Shown here piece by piece: positions 6,922-16,184 of a stretch of 50,763 bases of DNA (the first letter of the stretch is position 1; every line of letters starts with the position of its first letter). Source of the DNA: an uncultured Clostridia bacterium (GTDB lineage: Bacteria > Bacillota > Clostridia > Oscillospirales > Ruminococcaceae); the NCBI GenBank assembly GCA_944387915.1, contig CALXGT010000063.1:1-50763 (forward strand), read 5' to 3'. Position numbers and translations under genes: made by a program. The notes beneath the pieces are model-generated. The model was not told where the DNA came from. It made no database searches and saw only the letters and a program-made list of their open reading frames with translations.

Positions 6922-8043
6922 ATGCTGCAATTTGACGAGCTTTCTTTACGGCTTCGAGGGTTTAAACCGGAATTGGAGGACCTGGCTTCCGCCTTGGATA
7001 TTCCGTCGATCAAAAAGGAAATCCAGGTTTTGGAAGAAAAAGCCGCGGACCCCAATTTTTGGAACGATATGGAGGAGAGCGGGAAAATACTGAAAAAAAC
7101 CGGAAATTTAAAAGATACCCTCGCGTCTTACGAGGCATTGGAGCGTCTTTACGACGACGCCGAGGTGTTGATCGAAATGGGAAATGAGGACGATGACGTT
7201 TCGGTCCTTCCGGAAATTGAAGAACAGCTTCAGGCGTTGGAGGAAGGTATTAAAAGCCAGCGTCTTGCCACGTTGCTGTCCGGCGAATATGACGGAAAGA
7301 ACGCGATCTTAACTTTCCATGCCGGCGCGGGCGGTACCGAAGCGCAGGATTGGGTCGGTATGCTTTATCGGATGTATAATCACTGGGCGGAGCGACATCG
7401 GTTTAAAGTCTCCCTGCTCGACTATTTGGAAGGAGATGAAGCGGGAATCAAGAGCGCTTCCATCTTAGTCGAGGGAACCAATGCCTATGGGTATTTAAAA
7501 TCGGAGGCGGGGGTGCACCGACTGGTTCGGATTTCTCCCTTTGATTCCTCGGGAAGACGCCATACGTCCTTCGCCTCTTTGGAGGTTATGCCGGAGATCG
7601 ACGACGATATTCAAATCGAGATTCGTCCCGAGGACCTTCGCATCGACGTTTATCGCTCCTCCGGCGCGGGTGGACAGAAGGTTAATAAGACCGATTCCGC
7701 CGTTCGGATTACCCATCTTCCCACCGGTATCGTAGTGGCCTGTCAAAATGAAAGAAGCCAGTATCAAAATAAGGATATGGCCATGAAAATGCTTAAGTCT
7801 AAATTGATGGAGATTAAAGAGCGGGAGCATTTGGATAAGATCGAGGATATTCGCGGAGACCAAAAGGAAATCGCCTGGGGCGCCCAAATTCGCTCCTATG
7901 TGTTTATGCCCTACACTTTGGTGAAGGATCATAGAACCGGTTACGAAGTAGGAAACATCGACGCCGTGATGAACGGCGATTTGGATGGGTTCATTAACGC
8001 ATACCTGAAAGCGCTGGCTCATGGGGAATTAAACCAAAAGTAA
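6922..8043 (+). CDS. prfB: Peptide chain release factor 2
   Basis: This 373-residue protein recognises UGA/UAA stop codons and triggers peptide release on the ribosome. The stop-codon recognition motif SPF lies in RISPFDSSGRR, and the universal GGQ catalytic motif is at residues 250-252 (SSGAGGQKVNKTDS). Most bacteria control prfB by a +1 programmed frameshift at an in-frame TGA near codon 25. Here the corresponding region (ASALDIPSIKKE) reads through without a stop, with the conserved Leu-Asp encoded directly, so the autoregulatory frameshift is absent. GGAGG sits six bases before the ATG. It is a single-gene transcript with its own promoter and terminator. Confidence 0.97.
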   Translation: MLQFDELSLRLRGFKPELEDLASALDIPSIKKEIQVLEEKAADPNFWNDMEESGKILKKTGNLKDTLASYEALERLYDDAEVLIEMGNEDDDVSVLPEIEEQLQALEEGIKSQRLATLLSGEYDGKNAILTFHAGAGGTEAQDWVGMLYRMYNHWAERHRFKVSLLDYLEGDEAGIKSASILVEGTNAYGYLKSEAGVHRLVRISPFDSSGRRHTSFASLEVMPEIDDDIQIEIRPEDLRIDVYRSSGAGGQKVNKTDSAVRITHLPTGIVVACQNERSQYQNKDMAMKMLKSKLMEIKEREHLDKIEDIRGDQKEIAWGAQIRSYVFMPYTLVKDHRTGYEVGNIDAVMNGDLDGFINAYLKALAHGELNQK

Positions 8044-8121
8044 AAGGCAGCCTTTTGTCCGGTATTTGTAAATCGCATGGGTAATGGATTCCTTTATAAA
8101 CGAAAGAAATACCGCGTTTTG

Positions 8122-8150
8122 GCCGTCTGTTTTCCAGCAGACGGCTTTTT
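8122..8150 (+). terminator. Rho-independent terminator after prfB
   Basis: GCCGTCTG (8122-8129) pairs perfectly with CAGACGGC (8138-8145) and is followed by five T. Confidence 0.8.
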
Positions 8151-8246
8151 GGATGTAAGGTAGCGGTATTTTTATCTGGAAAATGTAAAAAAAATGTGAA
8201 TTTGATGAATAATTTACGAACAAAACGGCCGCTAAAAAATGACATC

Positions 8247-8255
8247 TGATAGAAT
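8247..8255 (+). promoter_or_regulatory. Possible extended -10 promoter ahead of yicC
   Basis: TGATAGAAT is an extended -10 element without a recognisable -35. It lies 36 bases before the GTG start of the yicC gene, which opens a long same-strand gene series after the prfB terminator. Confidence 0.35.
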
Positions 8256-8290
8256 AAAGGGAGATTATTAGCGAGAAAGGCAGGGATATT

Positions 8291-9169
8291 GTGCTGAAAA
8301 GTATGACCGGCTATGGCCGGGGACATTGTGTGACTCCCCTTTGGGATATCCTTTCGGAGGTTCGCTCGGTGAACCATCGTTATTTGGAAGTGTCGGTAAA
8401 ACTCCCCAAACCCTTTTTGTTTTTAGAAGATAAAATCAAAGGAAAGGTGATGGGAGCCGTTTCCCGGGGGAAGATCGAGGTTTCTCTTTCTATCTTTTCC
8501 GTGGGGAAAGGAGAAACCGAAGTGGAAGTAAATATGGAGACGGCGCAAAGCTATCTTTCGGCTTTACGGAACGCTTCGGAAGCGCTGGGATTAGAGGACG
8601 ACTTTACGCTTTCCGACTTGATGCGGATTCCGGACATTTTTACCTTGAAGAGGGTGGAGATTGATGAGGAAGCGCTGTGGAGCGTGGTTTCCGAAGCTCT
8701 TGACGGGGCGCTTGCAGCTTTTTGCGCGATGCGGGAAACGGAAGGCGTTCGCATGAAAGCGGACATTTACGACCGTCTGCTTTTGATTGAACGGATTGTG
8801 TCCGAAGTCGAAGAACGGATGCCTTTCATCCAGCAGGGATATTATAATCGGCTTTACCAGAAAATTTCCGAAATCCTTGCCGATCAGCAAATTGACGAAG
8901 GACGGCTTTTGACCGAGGCCGCCATCTTTGCCGATAAAGTGGCGGTGGACGAGGAAACGGTTCGTTTGAAAAGCCATCTTAGCCAGTTTCACGAGATGTT
9001 AAACGAAGAAATTCCCGTAGGTCGGAAGCTGGACTTTTTGGTCCAGGAGATGAACCGGGAAGCCAATACCATCGGCTCCAAAGCGCAGGATCTTGAGGTA
9101 GCGCGGAAGGTGGTAGAAATTAAGGCGGAAATCGAGAAGATTCGAGAACAGATCCAAAACATTGAGTAG
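8291..9169 (+). CDS. yicC: YicC/YloC-family endoribonuclease
   Basis: The 292-residue protein starts [10 protein letters not shown] after a GTG initiator and contains [13 protein letters not shown], the signature of the YicC N-terminal domain. The C-terminal DUF1732-type end includes [18 protein letters not shown]. Family members are endoribonucleases involved in small-RNA and mRNA turnover. In Firmicutes the gene (yloC) stands directly ahead of remA and gmk, as here: remA begins 14 bases downstream. Charged helical stretches in the middle are expected for this family. It probably opens the operon running through priA and beyond. Confidence 0.93.
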   Translation: MLKSMTGYGRGHCVTPLWDILSEVRSVNHRYLEVSVKLPKPFLFLEDKIKGKVMGAVSRGKIEVSLSIFSVGKGETEVEVNMETAQSYLSALRNASEALGLEDDFTLSDLMRIPDIFTLKRVEIDEEALWSVVSEALDGALAAFCAMRETEGVRMKADIYDRLLLIERIVSEVEERMPFIQQGYYNRLYQKISEILADQQIDEGRLLTEAAIFADKVAVDEETVRLKSHLSQFHEMLNEEIPVGRKLDFLVQEMNREANTIGSKAQDLEVARKVVEIKAEIEKIREQIQNIE

Positions 9170-9183
9170 TACAGGAGGACGAA

Positions 9184-9453
9184 ATGAAGCTTATCAACAT
9201 CGGTTTCGGAAATGTGGTTTCCGCGAACAGGATCATCACTATCGTCAGCCCGGAATCCGCGCCAATTAAACGGATTATCCAGGACGCCAGGGATCAGGGG
9301 ATCCTTGTGGACGCAAGCTACGGAAGGCGCACCCGGTCGGTGATTGTGATGGACAGCGGACATGTAATCCTCTCGGCGATTCAACCGGAAACCATTGCCA
9401 ACCGGTTCGTTCAAAGTGATGAGGAAGAAGATGAGGGAGATCAAAATGGCTAA
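9184..9453 (+). CDS. remA: RemA-like extracellular matrix regulator (DUF370)
   Basis: 89 residues, beginning [18 protein letters not shown], with [18 protein letters not shown] and [20 protein letters not shown], nearly invariant blocks of the RemA family. RemA is a DNA-binding regulator that forms ring-like oligomers and activates biofilm matrix and osmoprotection genes in Bacillus. Its targets in this organism are unknown. It overlaps the start of gmk by eight bases. The acidic tail [10 protein letters not shown] is a species-level extension. A GGAGG ribosome site precedes the ATG. Confidence 0.93.
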   Translation: MKLINIGFGNVVSANRIITIVSPESAPIKRIIQDARDQGILVDASYGRRTRSVIVMDSGHVILSAIQPETIANRFVQSDEEEDEGDQNG

Positions 9454-10060
9454 AAAAGGAGCGTTGATTGTTTTTTCCGGTCCTTCCGGCTGTGGAAAAG
9501 GGACGATACTCAAAGCGTACCAGCAAAAGGGGAATAACCTTTATTTTTCGGTTTCCGCGACAACCCGTTCCCCTAGAGAAGGAGAGGAAGACGGCGTACA
9601 TTATTTCTTTGTTACAAAAGAGGAATTTGAGGAAAAAATTCAAGGGGGCGGCATGCTCGAGTACGCGTCCTATGTGGGAAATTACTATGGAACCCCGAGG
9701 CAGGCGGTGGAGGAAAAGCGAAACGAAGGGTGCGACGTGGTTTTGGAGATCGAGGTCCAGGGGGCCCTTCAGGTGAAAAAAAGCTGCCCCGACGCCACCA
9801 TGATTTTTGTGCTTCCGCCGAGTCTTGCCGTATTAAAGGAGCGGCTTACGAAACGGGGGACGGAATCGCCGGAAACCATTGCCCGTAGACTGGACATGGC
9901 GAAAGAGGAGATCAAAAAAGCGCCCCTTTACGATTATATTATCGTCAACGGGGAGTTGGAAAAAGCCGTCGAAGATTTTGGAGCTATTTTACAAAGCAAT
10001 CGGTTAAAAGCCGAAAATCAGAAAGATATTTTAGAAGAGGTGTTACATTATGATGCATAG
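9446..10060 (+). CDS. gmk: Guanylate kinase
   Basis: 204 residues from the ATG at 9446, which has a GAGGGAGA ribosome site. The longer open frame from 9395 would add 17 unconserved residues inside remA. The P-loop [11 protein letters not shown] and the GMP-binding segment [19 protein letters not shown] are diagnostic. It phosphorylates GMP to GDP with ATP, an essential step of guanine nucleotide supply. The gene overlaps remA upstream and rpoZ downstream, as is standard in Firmicutes. Confidence 0.97.
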   Translation: MAKKGALIVFSGPSGCGKGTILKAYQQKGNNLYFSVSATTRSPREGEEDGVHYFFVTKEEFEEKIQGGGMLEYASYVGNYYGTPRQAVEEKRNEGCDVVLEIEVQGALQVKKSCPDATMIFVLPPSLAVLKERLTKRGTESPETIARRLDMAKEEIKKAPLYDYIIVNGELEKAVEDFGAILQSNRLKAENQKDILEEVLHYDA

Positions 10061-10313
10061 ACCTTCCGTTCCTGAACTGTTAAAGCCGGGCCAAAGCTAT
10101 TACAGCCTGGTGGTGGCTGTTGCCAAACGGGCCAGAGAAATCGCCGAAAACGCCGATAAAAACGGAGAGATTTTAACGGAAAAGCCGGTAAAGATGGCGA
10201 TAGATGATTTTGCAAAGGGCAGATATAAGTTGATAGAAAGCGATGATATCGGTGTGATTCATGACCGGGAGCTTCGTTCTACCGATTCTTCCGATTTAGA
10301 CGATATCGCTTAA
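10050..10313 (+). CDS. rpoZ: RNA polymerase omega subunit
   Basis: 87 residues starting [21 protein letters not shown] and containing VAVAKRAREIAE and KPVKMAIDDFAKGRYK, the conserved omega core that clamps the beta' subunit during polymerase assembly. The start overlaps the end of gmk by 11 bases, with a GAGG inside gmk nine bases ahead. The tail is short and acidic. Placement between gmk and priA matches the common Firmicutes arrangement, although a coaBC gene often found between rpoZ and priA is absent here and a coaB lies elsewhere in the window. Confidence 0.93.
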   Translation: MMHRPSVPELLKPGQSYYSLVVAVAKRAREIAENADKNGEILTEKPVKMAIDDFAKGRYKLIESDDIGVIHDRELRSTDSSDLDDIA

Positions 10314-10314
10314 T

Positions 10315-12744
10315 ATGATCGCATTGGTCGCGGTAGACCGGACCGCTTTCCATTTTGACCGCCTTTTTTCTTACCACATTCCGGATGAAATGCTCTCCCA
10401 GACTGTGAGAGGCGTTCGAGTGCTGGTCCCTTTCGGGCGGGGAAACCGGATTTCCGAGGGACTGGTTTTTGGTACCGAAAAAGAAACGGAGGGAAAAACC
10501 TACAAATCCGTCCTTACGGTTTTGGATTCGTCACCGGTGGTAGACGAAGAGGGATTTCGCATTTTGGAGTTTTTTGCGGATCAATGCTTTTCCAGTTATT
10601 ACGACGGTGTGCGGGCGCTGCTTCCTGCCGGGCTGTTTTACAATTTGAAAACGACCTTTGTCTTAGAAAAAAAGTGGGACAAAAAGGAAATGTCGTCTTT
10701 AACACCCAAGGAACAGGAACTGGTGCTTCTTTTGGAGCATGCTTCCTCTCCCAGAGAAACAGACCGGCTGTTTATGGGATCCTCTCCTTTTTATCCGTTG
10801 GCGCTTTCGTTAGTTGAAAAGGGAATTTTAAAACAGCAGCCTCTCCTTTCCCGAAAAGTAGGAGATAAGGTAAAAAAGATGGTGCGCCTTTCCGGAAGTG
10901 TTACATCAGAGGATCCCACGTTAACGCCAAAGCAACGGGAGATTGTCTCCATTTTGGAACAGGTTGGAGCGGCGGAGGAAAAGGAAGTCGCTTACTTTGC
11001 CGGCGTTACCGAGGCCGTAGTCCGAACGTTGCTGAAAAAAGGGGTTTTGGTCCCTTTTTATAAGGAAGCCTACCGCCTTCCCAAGGGAGAAACCGAGGAG
11101 AACGCCACATTCCCGATACTGACCGAAGAACAGCAAAAGGTTTTGGAAGGATTGATTCGGCTGTACCAAACGCCCAAAGCGGCGGCGGCATTACTGTACG
11201 GTGTCACCGGCAGCGGAAAAACCCAGGTCTTTATTCGGCTGATTGCGCATGTGATACAAGAGGGGAAACAGGCGTTGCTGCTGGTCCCGGAGATTTCTTT
11301 AACCCCCCAGCTTCTCAGGCGTTTTAAGGGTCTCTTCGGAGAACAGGTAGCTGTTTTGCATTCCGGCTTGTCTATGGGCGAGCGGTTAGACGAATATAAA
11401 CGGATCCGGGACGGATTGGCTTCCATTGTCATCGGTACCCGAAGCAGCGTTTTTGCGCCGGTGAAGCGGTTAGGACTGATTATCATGGATGAAGAAGGGG
11501 AAAACTCCTATCGTTCCGATCATTCTCCCCGTTACCATGCGAGAGACGTCGCCAAATTACGCTGCGTTACGCATGACGCTCTTTTGCTTCTCGCTTCCGC
11601 CACGCCATCGGTGGAGAGCTATTATGCGGCAAAAACAGGGAAATATCATCTTTTTACCTTGGAACATCGTTACGGAAAAGGAGAGCTCCCAAACGTATAT
11701 TTAGTGGATATGAAGGAAGAGGAAAAAAAGCTGAATTTTGACGCGTTTAGTGAGCTTCTTTCGAAAAAGCTTTTGGATACTTACCGGCGAGGAGAACAAT
11801 CGATTTTGTTGTTAAATCGGCGGGGCTACTCCACTTTTGGAATCTGCATTGACTGCGGTAAAGAGATAGAATGTCCGAATTGCAGCGTTTCGTTAACTTA
11901 CCATAAAACCAATGGTTACCTGATGTGTCATTATTGCGGCTACACCAGGCGATTGGATGAGCCATGCAGTCATTGTGGCTCGCATCACATAAAACTGATG
12001 GGCGCCGGTACCCAGAAAATCGAGGACCTGATCCACAAACGGATCCCCGAAGCCCGGCTGCTTCGGATGGATACTGACGCGGTCTATTCCCGTTACGCTT
12101 ATGAAGAAAAGTTTTCCGCCTTTGAGGCGGGAGAATACGATATTTTAGTAGGAACGCAAATGGTGGCGAAAGGGCTTAATTTTCCAAAGGTCACTTTGGT
12201 GGGCGTTTTAAACGGAGACCAGTACCTTTACTCCGGCGATTACCAAAGCGGGGAAAAAACCTTTTCCCTCATCACCCAGGTAGTGGGGCGTTCCGGGCGC
12301 TTTCAAAAGGGCGGGGAAGCGGTGATTCAAACGGTTTCGCCGGATCACAGCGTGATTCAGGCAGCCGCCCGTCAGGACTATTTTGCGTTTTACGAAGAGG
12401 AGATCCTTTTGCGAAAAACGTCTCTTCTTCCGCCTTTTTGCGATATAGCGAAAATCTCTTTTTCCGGTGCTAAGGAAAAAGAGGTGAAACAGGCGGCGGA
12501 AAACCTTTATCGGGACCTGTATCATCGGTTTTCCTCCCGGAATGACTTCCCGGTAGTTTTGTATCCGGTAACACGTCCGGTGATTTACCGGCTCAACGGG
12601 AAGTTTCGCTACCGGATTTTGCTGAAATGTAAAAATACCAAACGGTTTCGTGCTTTGCTGCGAGAAAGCATTATCGGCGCTTTTTCCGGGAATAAAATGA
12701 AGCATTGTACAGTTACCGTAGACTTTAACGGAGAAATCAACTGA
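10315..12744 (+). CDS. priA: Primosomal replication restart helicase PriA
   Basis: The 809-residue protein has the N-terminal 3'-DNA-binding domain, then a helicase core with Walker A GVTGSGKTQVF at about residues 298-308 and Walker B IIMDEEGENSYRSD at about 391-404. The paired zinc-binding cluster CIDCGKEIECPNC ... CHYCG ... CSHCG follows at about 507-560. PriA recognises stalled or D-loop forks and reloads the replisome. The motif II box reads DEEG rather than the more usual DEEH, which is a mild deviation. It starts one base after the rpoZ stop region, and def follows after ten bases. Confidence 0.96.
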   Translation: MIALVAVDRTAFHFDRLFSYHIPDEMLSQTVRGVRVLVPFGRGNRISEGLVFGTEKETEGKTYKSVLTVLDSSPVVDEEGFRILEFFADQCFSSYYDGVRALLPAGLFYNLKTTFVLEKKWDKKEMSSLTPKEQELVLLLEHASSPRETDRLFMGSSPFYPLALSLVEKGILKQQPLLSRKVGDKVKKMVRLSGSVTSEDPTLTPKQREIVSILEQVGAAEEKEVAYFAGVTEAVVRTLLKKGVLVPFYKEAYRLPKGETEENATFPILTEEQQKVLEGLIRLYQTPKAAAALLYGVTGSGKTQVFIRLIAHVIQEGKQALLLVPEISLTPQLLRRFKGLFGEQVAVLHSGLSMGERLDEYKRIRDGLASIVIGTRSSVFAPVKRLGLIIMDEEGENSYRSDHSPRYHARDVAKLRCVTHDALLLLASATPSVESYYAAKTGKYHLFTLEHRYGKGELPNVYLVDMKEEEKKLNFDAFSELLSKKLLDTYRRGEQSILLLNRRGYSTFGICIDCGKEIECPNCSVSLTYHKTNGYLMCHYCGYTRRLDEPCSHCGSHHIKLMGAGTQKIEDLIHKRIPEARLLRMDTDAVYSRYAYEEKFSAFEAGEYDILVGTQMVAKGLNFPKVTLVGVLNGDQYLYSGDYQSGEKTFSLITQVVGRSGRFQKGGEAVIQTVSPDHSVIQAAARQDYFAFYEEEILLRKTSLLPPFCDIAKISFSGAKEKEVKQAAENLYRDLYHRFSSRNDFPVVLYPVTRPVIYRLNGKFRYRILLKCKNTKRFRALLRESIIGAFSGNKMKHCTVTVDFNGEIN

Positions 12745-12754
12745 GGAGGAGAAT

Positions 12755-13252
12755 ATGGCATATCGAAAAGTAGTGTTAGAAGGGGACGAAATATTGCGGA
12801 AACATTCCCGGAAAGTGGAAGCTTTTGACCAAAAGCTCCATACCTTGTTGGACGACATGGCGCAAACGATGTATAAATACGAAGGCGTTGGTTTGGCCGC
12901 CGTTCAGGTGGGAGTATTAAAACGCGTGGTAGTTATTGACGCGGGGGAAGGACTCATCGAGCTAATCAACCCGGAAATTATCGCGTCTTCCGGTCTTCAG
13001 GAGGGCAGCGAAGGATGCTTGTCCTGCCCCGGGGAATACGGAATCGTAAAGCGCCCCAATTTTGTTACGGTAAAAGCGCAGGACCGGTATGGAAACTGGT
13101 TTGAGAAGAGCGGAAGCGAGCTTTTAGCAAGGGCATTTTGCCATGAGCTGGATCATCTGGACGGAAAATTATTTAAAGACTTGGCTACCGAGCTATATCA
13201 GCAAGAGGAAAAGCCAAAACGGAAATTTTCCATTAAGGTAAAAAAGGAGTAG
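12755..13252 (+). CDS. def: Peptide deformylase
   Basis: 165 residues with the three deformylase motifs: GVGLAAVQVG (Val replaces the commoner Pro), EGCLSCPG with the metal-binding Cys, and HELDHLDG with the catalytic Glu. It removes the N-formyl group from nascent proteins using a bound metal ion. A GAGGAGG ribosome site precedes the ATG, and fmt, the gene for the opposing formylation step, follows after ten bases. The C-terminus is Lys-rich. Confidence 0.96.
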   Translation: MAYRKVVLEGDEILRKHSRKVEAFDQKLHTLLDDMAQTMYKYEGVGLAAVQVGVLKRVVVIDAGEGLIELINPEIIASSGLQEGSEGCLSCPGEYGIVKRPNFVTVKAQDRYGNWFEKSGSELLARAFCHELDHLDGKLFKDLATELYQQEEKPKRKFSIKVKKE

Positions 13253-13262
13253 GTGAGTTGGC

Positions 13263-14186
13263 ATGAACGTTGTGTTTATGGGTACGCCCGAATTTGCCGT
13301 ACCTTCGTTGCGGGCTCTTTTGGATGACGAGAAATATACGGTAAAAGGCGTCTTTACCCAGCCGGATAAACCGGTGGGAAGAAAGCAAAAATTAACGGTT
13401 CCTCCTGTAAAGGAGTTAGCTTTACAATATAATATTCCGGTTTTTCAACCGAAATCTTTAAAAAATGAAGAAACTCTGGCAATTTTGGGAAAACTGAATC
13501 CAGATGTGATTGTTGTTGCGGCCTATGGGAAAATTTTACCCCGAAGTGTATTGACACTTCCGAAATACGGCTGCATCAACGTCCATGCTTCTCTCCTTCC
13601 GAAGTACCGGGGGGCCGGTCCCATCCAGTGGTGTATTTTAAACGGCGAGACAGAGACGGGAATTACCACCATGTTTATGGGGGAAGGGCTGGACACCGGC
13701 GATATGCTGGAAAAGGTTTCCACACCCATCGGGGAAAACGAGACGGCGGATGAGCTGTACCGGAGACTTTCGGAAATGGGAGCGCCTCTTTTACTGCGTA
13801 CTCTGCAAAAACTAAAGGAAGGAACGCTGACGCCGGTGAAACAAGACGATGCCTTTTCTTCCTACGCGCCCATGCTCACCAAAGAGCTTTCGCCCATCGA
13901 TTTTACCCGGACGGCCAAAGAAGTGCATAACCAGATTCGGGGGCTTTGCTCCTGGCCCGGAGCAACTACAACCTATAAGGGAAAGCGCTTAAAGGTGTAC
14001 GAAAGCCGTTTGGCAGAGGGCGAGGGAGAGCCGGGGACCGTTCTTTCGGATCAACGGCTGATCGTTGCATGCAAACAGGGCGCGGTAGAGTTTCTTTCGG
14101 TGCAGTATGAAGGGGGGAAACGCCTCCCCGCGGCGGATTTTCTGCGGGGCAAGCCGGCGTCAGTCGGCGAAAAATTAGGGGAGTGA
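13263..14186 (+). CDS. fmt: Methionyl-tRNA formyltransferase
   Basis: 307 residues, the typical family length. The N-terminal MNVVFMGTPEFAVPSL, the folate-site loop HASLLPKYRGAGPIQW and the C-terminal OB-like domain identify it. It formylates initiator Met-tRNA using 10-formyltetrahydrofolate. It is paired with def in the conserved def-fmt order and is followed closely by a zinc metallopeptidase gene. Confidence 0.97.
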   Translation: MNVVFMGTPEFAVPSLRALLDDEKYTVKGVFTQPDKPVGRKQKLTVPPVKELALQYNIPVFQPKSLKNEETLAILGKLNPDVIVVAAYGKILPRSVLTLPKYGCINVHASLLPKYRGAGPIQWCILNGETETGITTMFMGEGLDTGDMLEKVSTPIGENETADELYRRLSEMGAPLLLRTLQKLKEGTLTPVKQDDAFSSYAPMLTKELSPIDFTRTAKEVHNQIRGLCSWPGATTTYKGKRLKVYESRLAEGEGEPGTVLSDQRLIVACKQGAVEFLSVQYEGGKRLPAADFLRGKPASVGEKLGE

Positions 14187-14190
14187 TGGT

Positions 14191-14877
14191 TTGTTTTTTG
14201 ATCCGTACTATTTGATTTTAGTGATGCCGGCGGTGTTGATCGCTCTTGCGGCGCAAGTTCAAGTGAAATCTGCTTTCCACCGTTACAGTCAGGTCCACTC
14301 CTTTCGGGGAATTACGGCGGCGATGGTGGCAAGGCGGATTTTGGATCGAAATGGGCTGCAAAATGTAAGAATTGAGCAGGTTGCGGGAGAATTGAGCGAT
14401 CATTTTGATCCGAGAAGCGAGGTGGTGCGACTATCTGCGTCCACGTATTCTTCCACCTCGGTGGCGGCGATCGGCGTTGCGGCGCATGAATGTGGCCACG
14501 CGATTCAGTATGCGCAAGGGTATTTTCCCCTTACGATACGAAACGCGATTATACCCATTACCAATATCGGTTCTCAGCTGGCCTTTCCTTTGGCTATTTT
14601 GGGATTGGTGTTCGGACTGGGGATGTTGGTGGATATCGGCATTATTTTATTTATGGTCGTTGTTTTCTTCCAATTGGTTACCCTGCCAGTAGAATTTAAC
14701 GCCAGTAAACGGGCGCTTCGAATTTTGGAAGAGGATAGCATTTTGGAATCGGGAGAGGAACTTGCCGGCGCTAAGAAAATGCTTTCGGCGGCGGCGATGA
14801 CCTATGTGGCTGCTTTGATTGTCGCGCTTGCAAACCTTGCCCGGCTCATCCTTTTGTCCAATCGGAGACAGCGATGA
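14191..14877 (+). CDS. YugP-like membrane zinc metallopeptidase
   Basis: A 228-residue membrane protein with HECGH (residues 99-103), a zinc-protease motif, in AAIGVAAHECGHAIQYA. A hydrophobic N-terminal segment and two or three C-terminal membrane segments (for example PLAILGLVFGLGMLVDIGII) place the active site at the membrane. LPVEFNASKRAL is another conserved family segment. Substrates are unknown. A TTG start at 14191 is used because no in-frame ATG lies near the AGGGGAGTGA ribosome site. It overlaps rsmB by four bases and so belongs to the def-fmt-rsmB transcript, a frequent Clostridia arrangement. Confidence 0.88.
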   Translation: MFFDPYYLILVMPAVLIALAAQVQVKSAFHRYSQVHSFRGITAAMVARRILDRNGLQNVRIEQVAGELSDHFDPRSEVVRLSASTYSSTSVAAIGVAAHECGHAIQYAQGYFPLTIRNAIIPITNIGSQLAFPLAILGLVFGLGMLVDIGIILFMVVVFFQLVTLPVEFNASKRALRILEEDSILESGEELAGAKKMLSAAAMTYVAALIVALANLARLILLSNRRQR

Positions 14878-16172
14878 AGGGGAGAGAGATCGCCTATCGA
14901 GGGCTTTTGCGATTTTATGAGGGCGGATATACCAATTTGACGTTAAACGCGCTCTTAAAGGAACATGCTCCTTCCGCGGAGGATCGACGGCTGGCGACCC
15001 GGCTGTTTTACGGCGTGATTGAGAGAAAGCTGACTTTAGATTATCAAATCGAAACGCTTTCCCGTCGGAAAATCGAAAAGCTGGATAAGCCGGTGTTGGC
15101 GGCTTTGGAACTGGGATTGTACCAGCTTGCCTTCGCCGCTCATATTCCCGCCTCTGCGGCAGTAAATGAAAGCGTGGCTTTGGTAAAAAAATCCCGGTTT
15201 CGAAGCGCATCCGGATTCGTCAACGGAATTTTACGCAACTTTCTTCGAAGAGACGCTGTGCTTATGTTACCGGAAAACAAAACGGAGCGCATATCGGTAG
15301 AATATTCGGTTTCCCCCTGGATAGCGGAGCGCTTTATCGAAGATTACGGATACGACAAGGCGATTTCCATTTTGAAAAGCGCGCTTGTCCCGTCAAAGGT
15401 TTTTTTGCGGGTCAACACCATAAAAACTACCGTCGAGGAAGGAAAAAGGATTCTGGAAGAAGCGGGATTTTGCCCGGTGGTTCATCCGCGGTTGGAAAAC
15501 TGCTTGATTTTAGAGGAGAGCGGCGGGTTTTCAGAGCTTTCCGCCTTTTCCGAAGGCCTTTTTTACGTTCAGGACGCCGCCAGCCAGTTTTGCGTCGAGG
15601 GATTGGGACCGAAAAAAGGAGAGACCGTGTTCGATCTTTGCGCGGCGCCCGGCTCCAAATCCTTTACCGCGGCAATGCAGATGAACGATCAGGGAAAAAT
15701 TCTTTCTTTTGACTTATATCCTAAGCGTGTAGAGCTCATCAAAAAAGGGGCAAAACGCCTTTCTTTGACCTCGGTTTCAGCCAAGGTGGGAGACGCCTGT
15801 GTTTTTAACGAAGATATGGGGAAAGCGGACCGGGTTTTATGCGACGTGCCTTGCTTAGGGCTTGGCGTTATCGGAAGAAAGCCGGAAATTAAATATCGGG
15901 ACGGTTCGGAAGAGGCGGCTCTTCTTTCTACCCAAAGGGATATTTTGAATAATGGCGCTAAGTATCTTGAATCCGGAGGGATTTTGGTTTATTCCACCTG
16001 TTCTTTGAACAAACGGGAAAACGAAGACCAGGTTTCTGCGTTTTTAGAGCGGCATCCCGATTTTTGCTTGGATCCTCTCCCTTTTTCCGAAGAAAAAGAC
16101 GCCGTTAAAACTTTTTTCCCCGACGAAGGGGAAAACGATGGATTTTTTGTGGCACGGTTTCGAAAACGGTAA
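14874..16172 (+). CDS. rsmB: 16S rRNA m5C967 methyltransferase (Sun/RsmB)
   Basis: 432 residues. An N-terminal NusB-like RNA-binding domain (residues 1-130) precedes a Rossmann methyltransferase. The SAM site is FDLCAAPGSKSFTAA. The catalytic cysteines are expected in VPCLGLG and YSTCSLN, both present. It methylates C967 of 16S rRNA using S-adenosylmethionine. The start overlaps the stop of the metallopeptidase gene, and rlmN follows after 12 bases, so two rRNA-modifying enzymes are adjacent. Confidence 0.95.
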   Translation: MKGREIAYRGLLRFYEGGYTNLTLNALLKEHAPSAEDRRLATRLFYGVIERKLTLDYQIETLSRRKIEKLDKPVLAALELGLYQLAFAAHIPASAAVNESVALVKKSRFRSASGFVNGILRNFLRRDAVLMLPENKTERISVEYSVSPWIAERFIEDYGYDKAISILKSALVPSKVFLRVNTIKTTVEEGKRILEEAGFCPVVHPRLENCLILEESGGFSELSAFSEGLFYVQDAASQFCVEGLGPKKGETVFDLCAAPGSKSFTAAMQMNDQGKILSFDLYPKRVELIKKGAKRLSLTSVSAKVGDACVFNEDMGKADRVLCDVPCLGLGVIGRKPEIKYRDGSEEAALLSTQRDILNNGAKYLESGGILVYSTCSLNKRENEDQVSAFLERHPDFCLDPLPFSEEKDAVKTFFPDEGENDGFFVARFRKR

Positions 16173-16184
16173 AGGAGGCGGCAT

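Noticed and set aside
7495-8022. 175-codon minus-strand frame opposite prfB
   Set aside because: Antisense to conserved release factor sequence; no start signal or recognisable domain.
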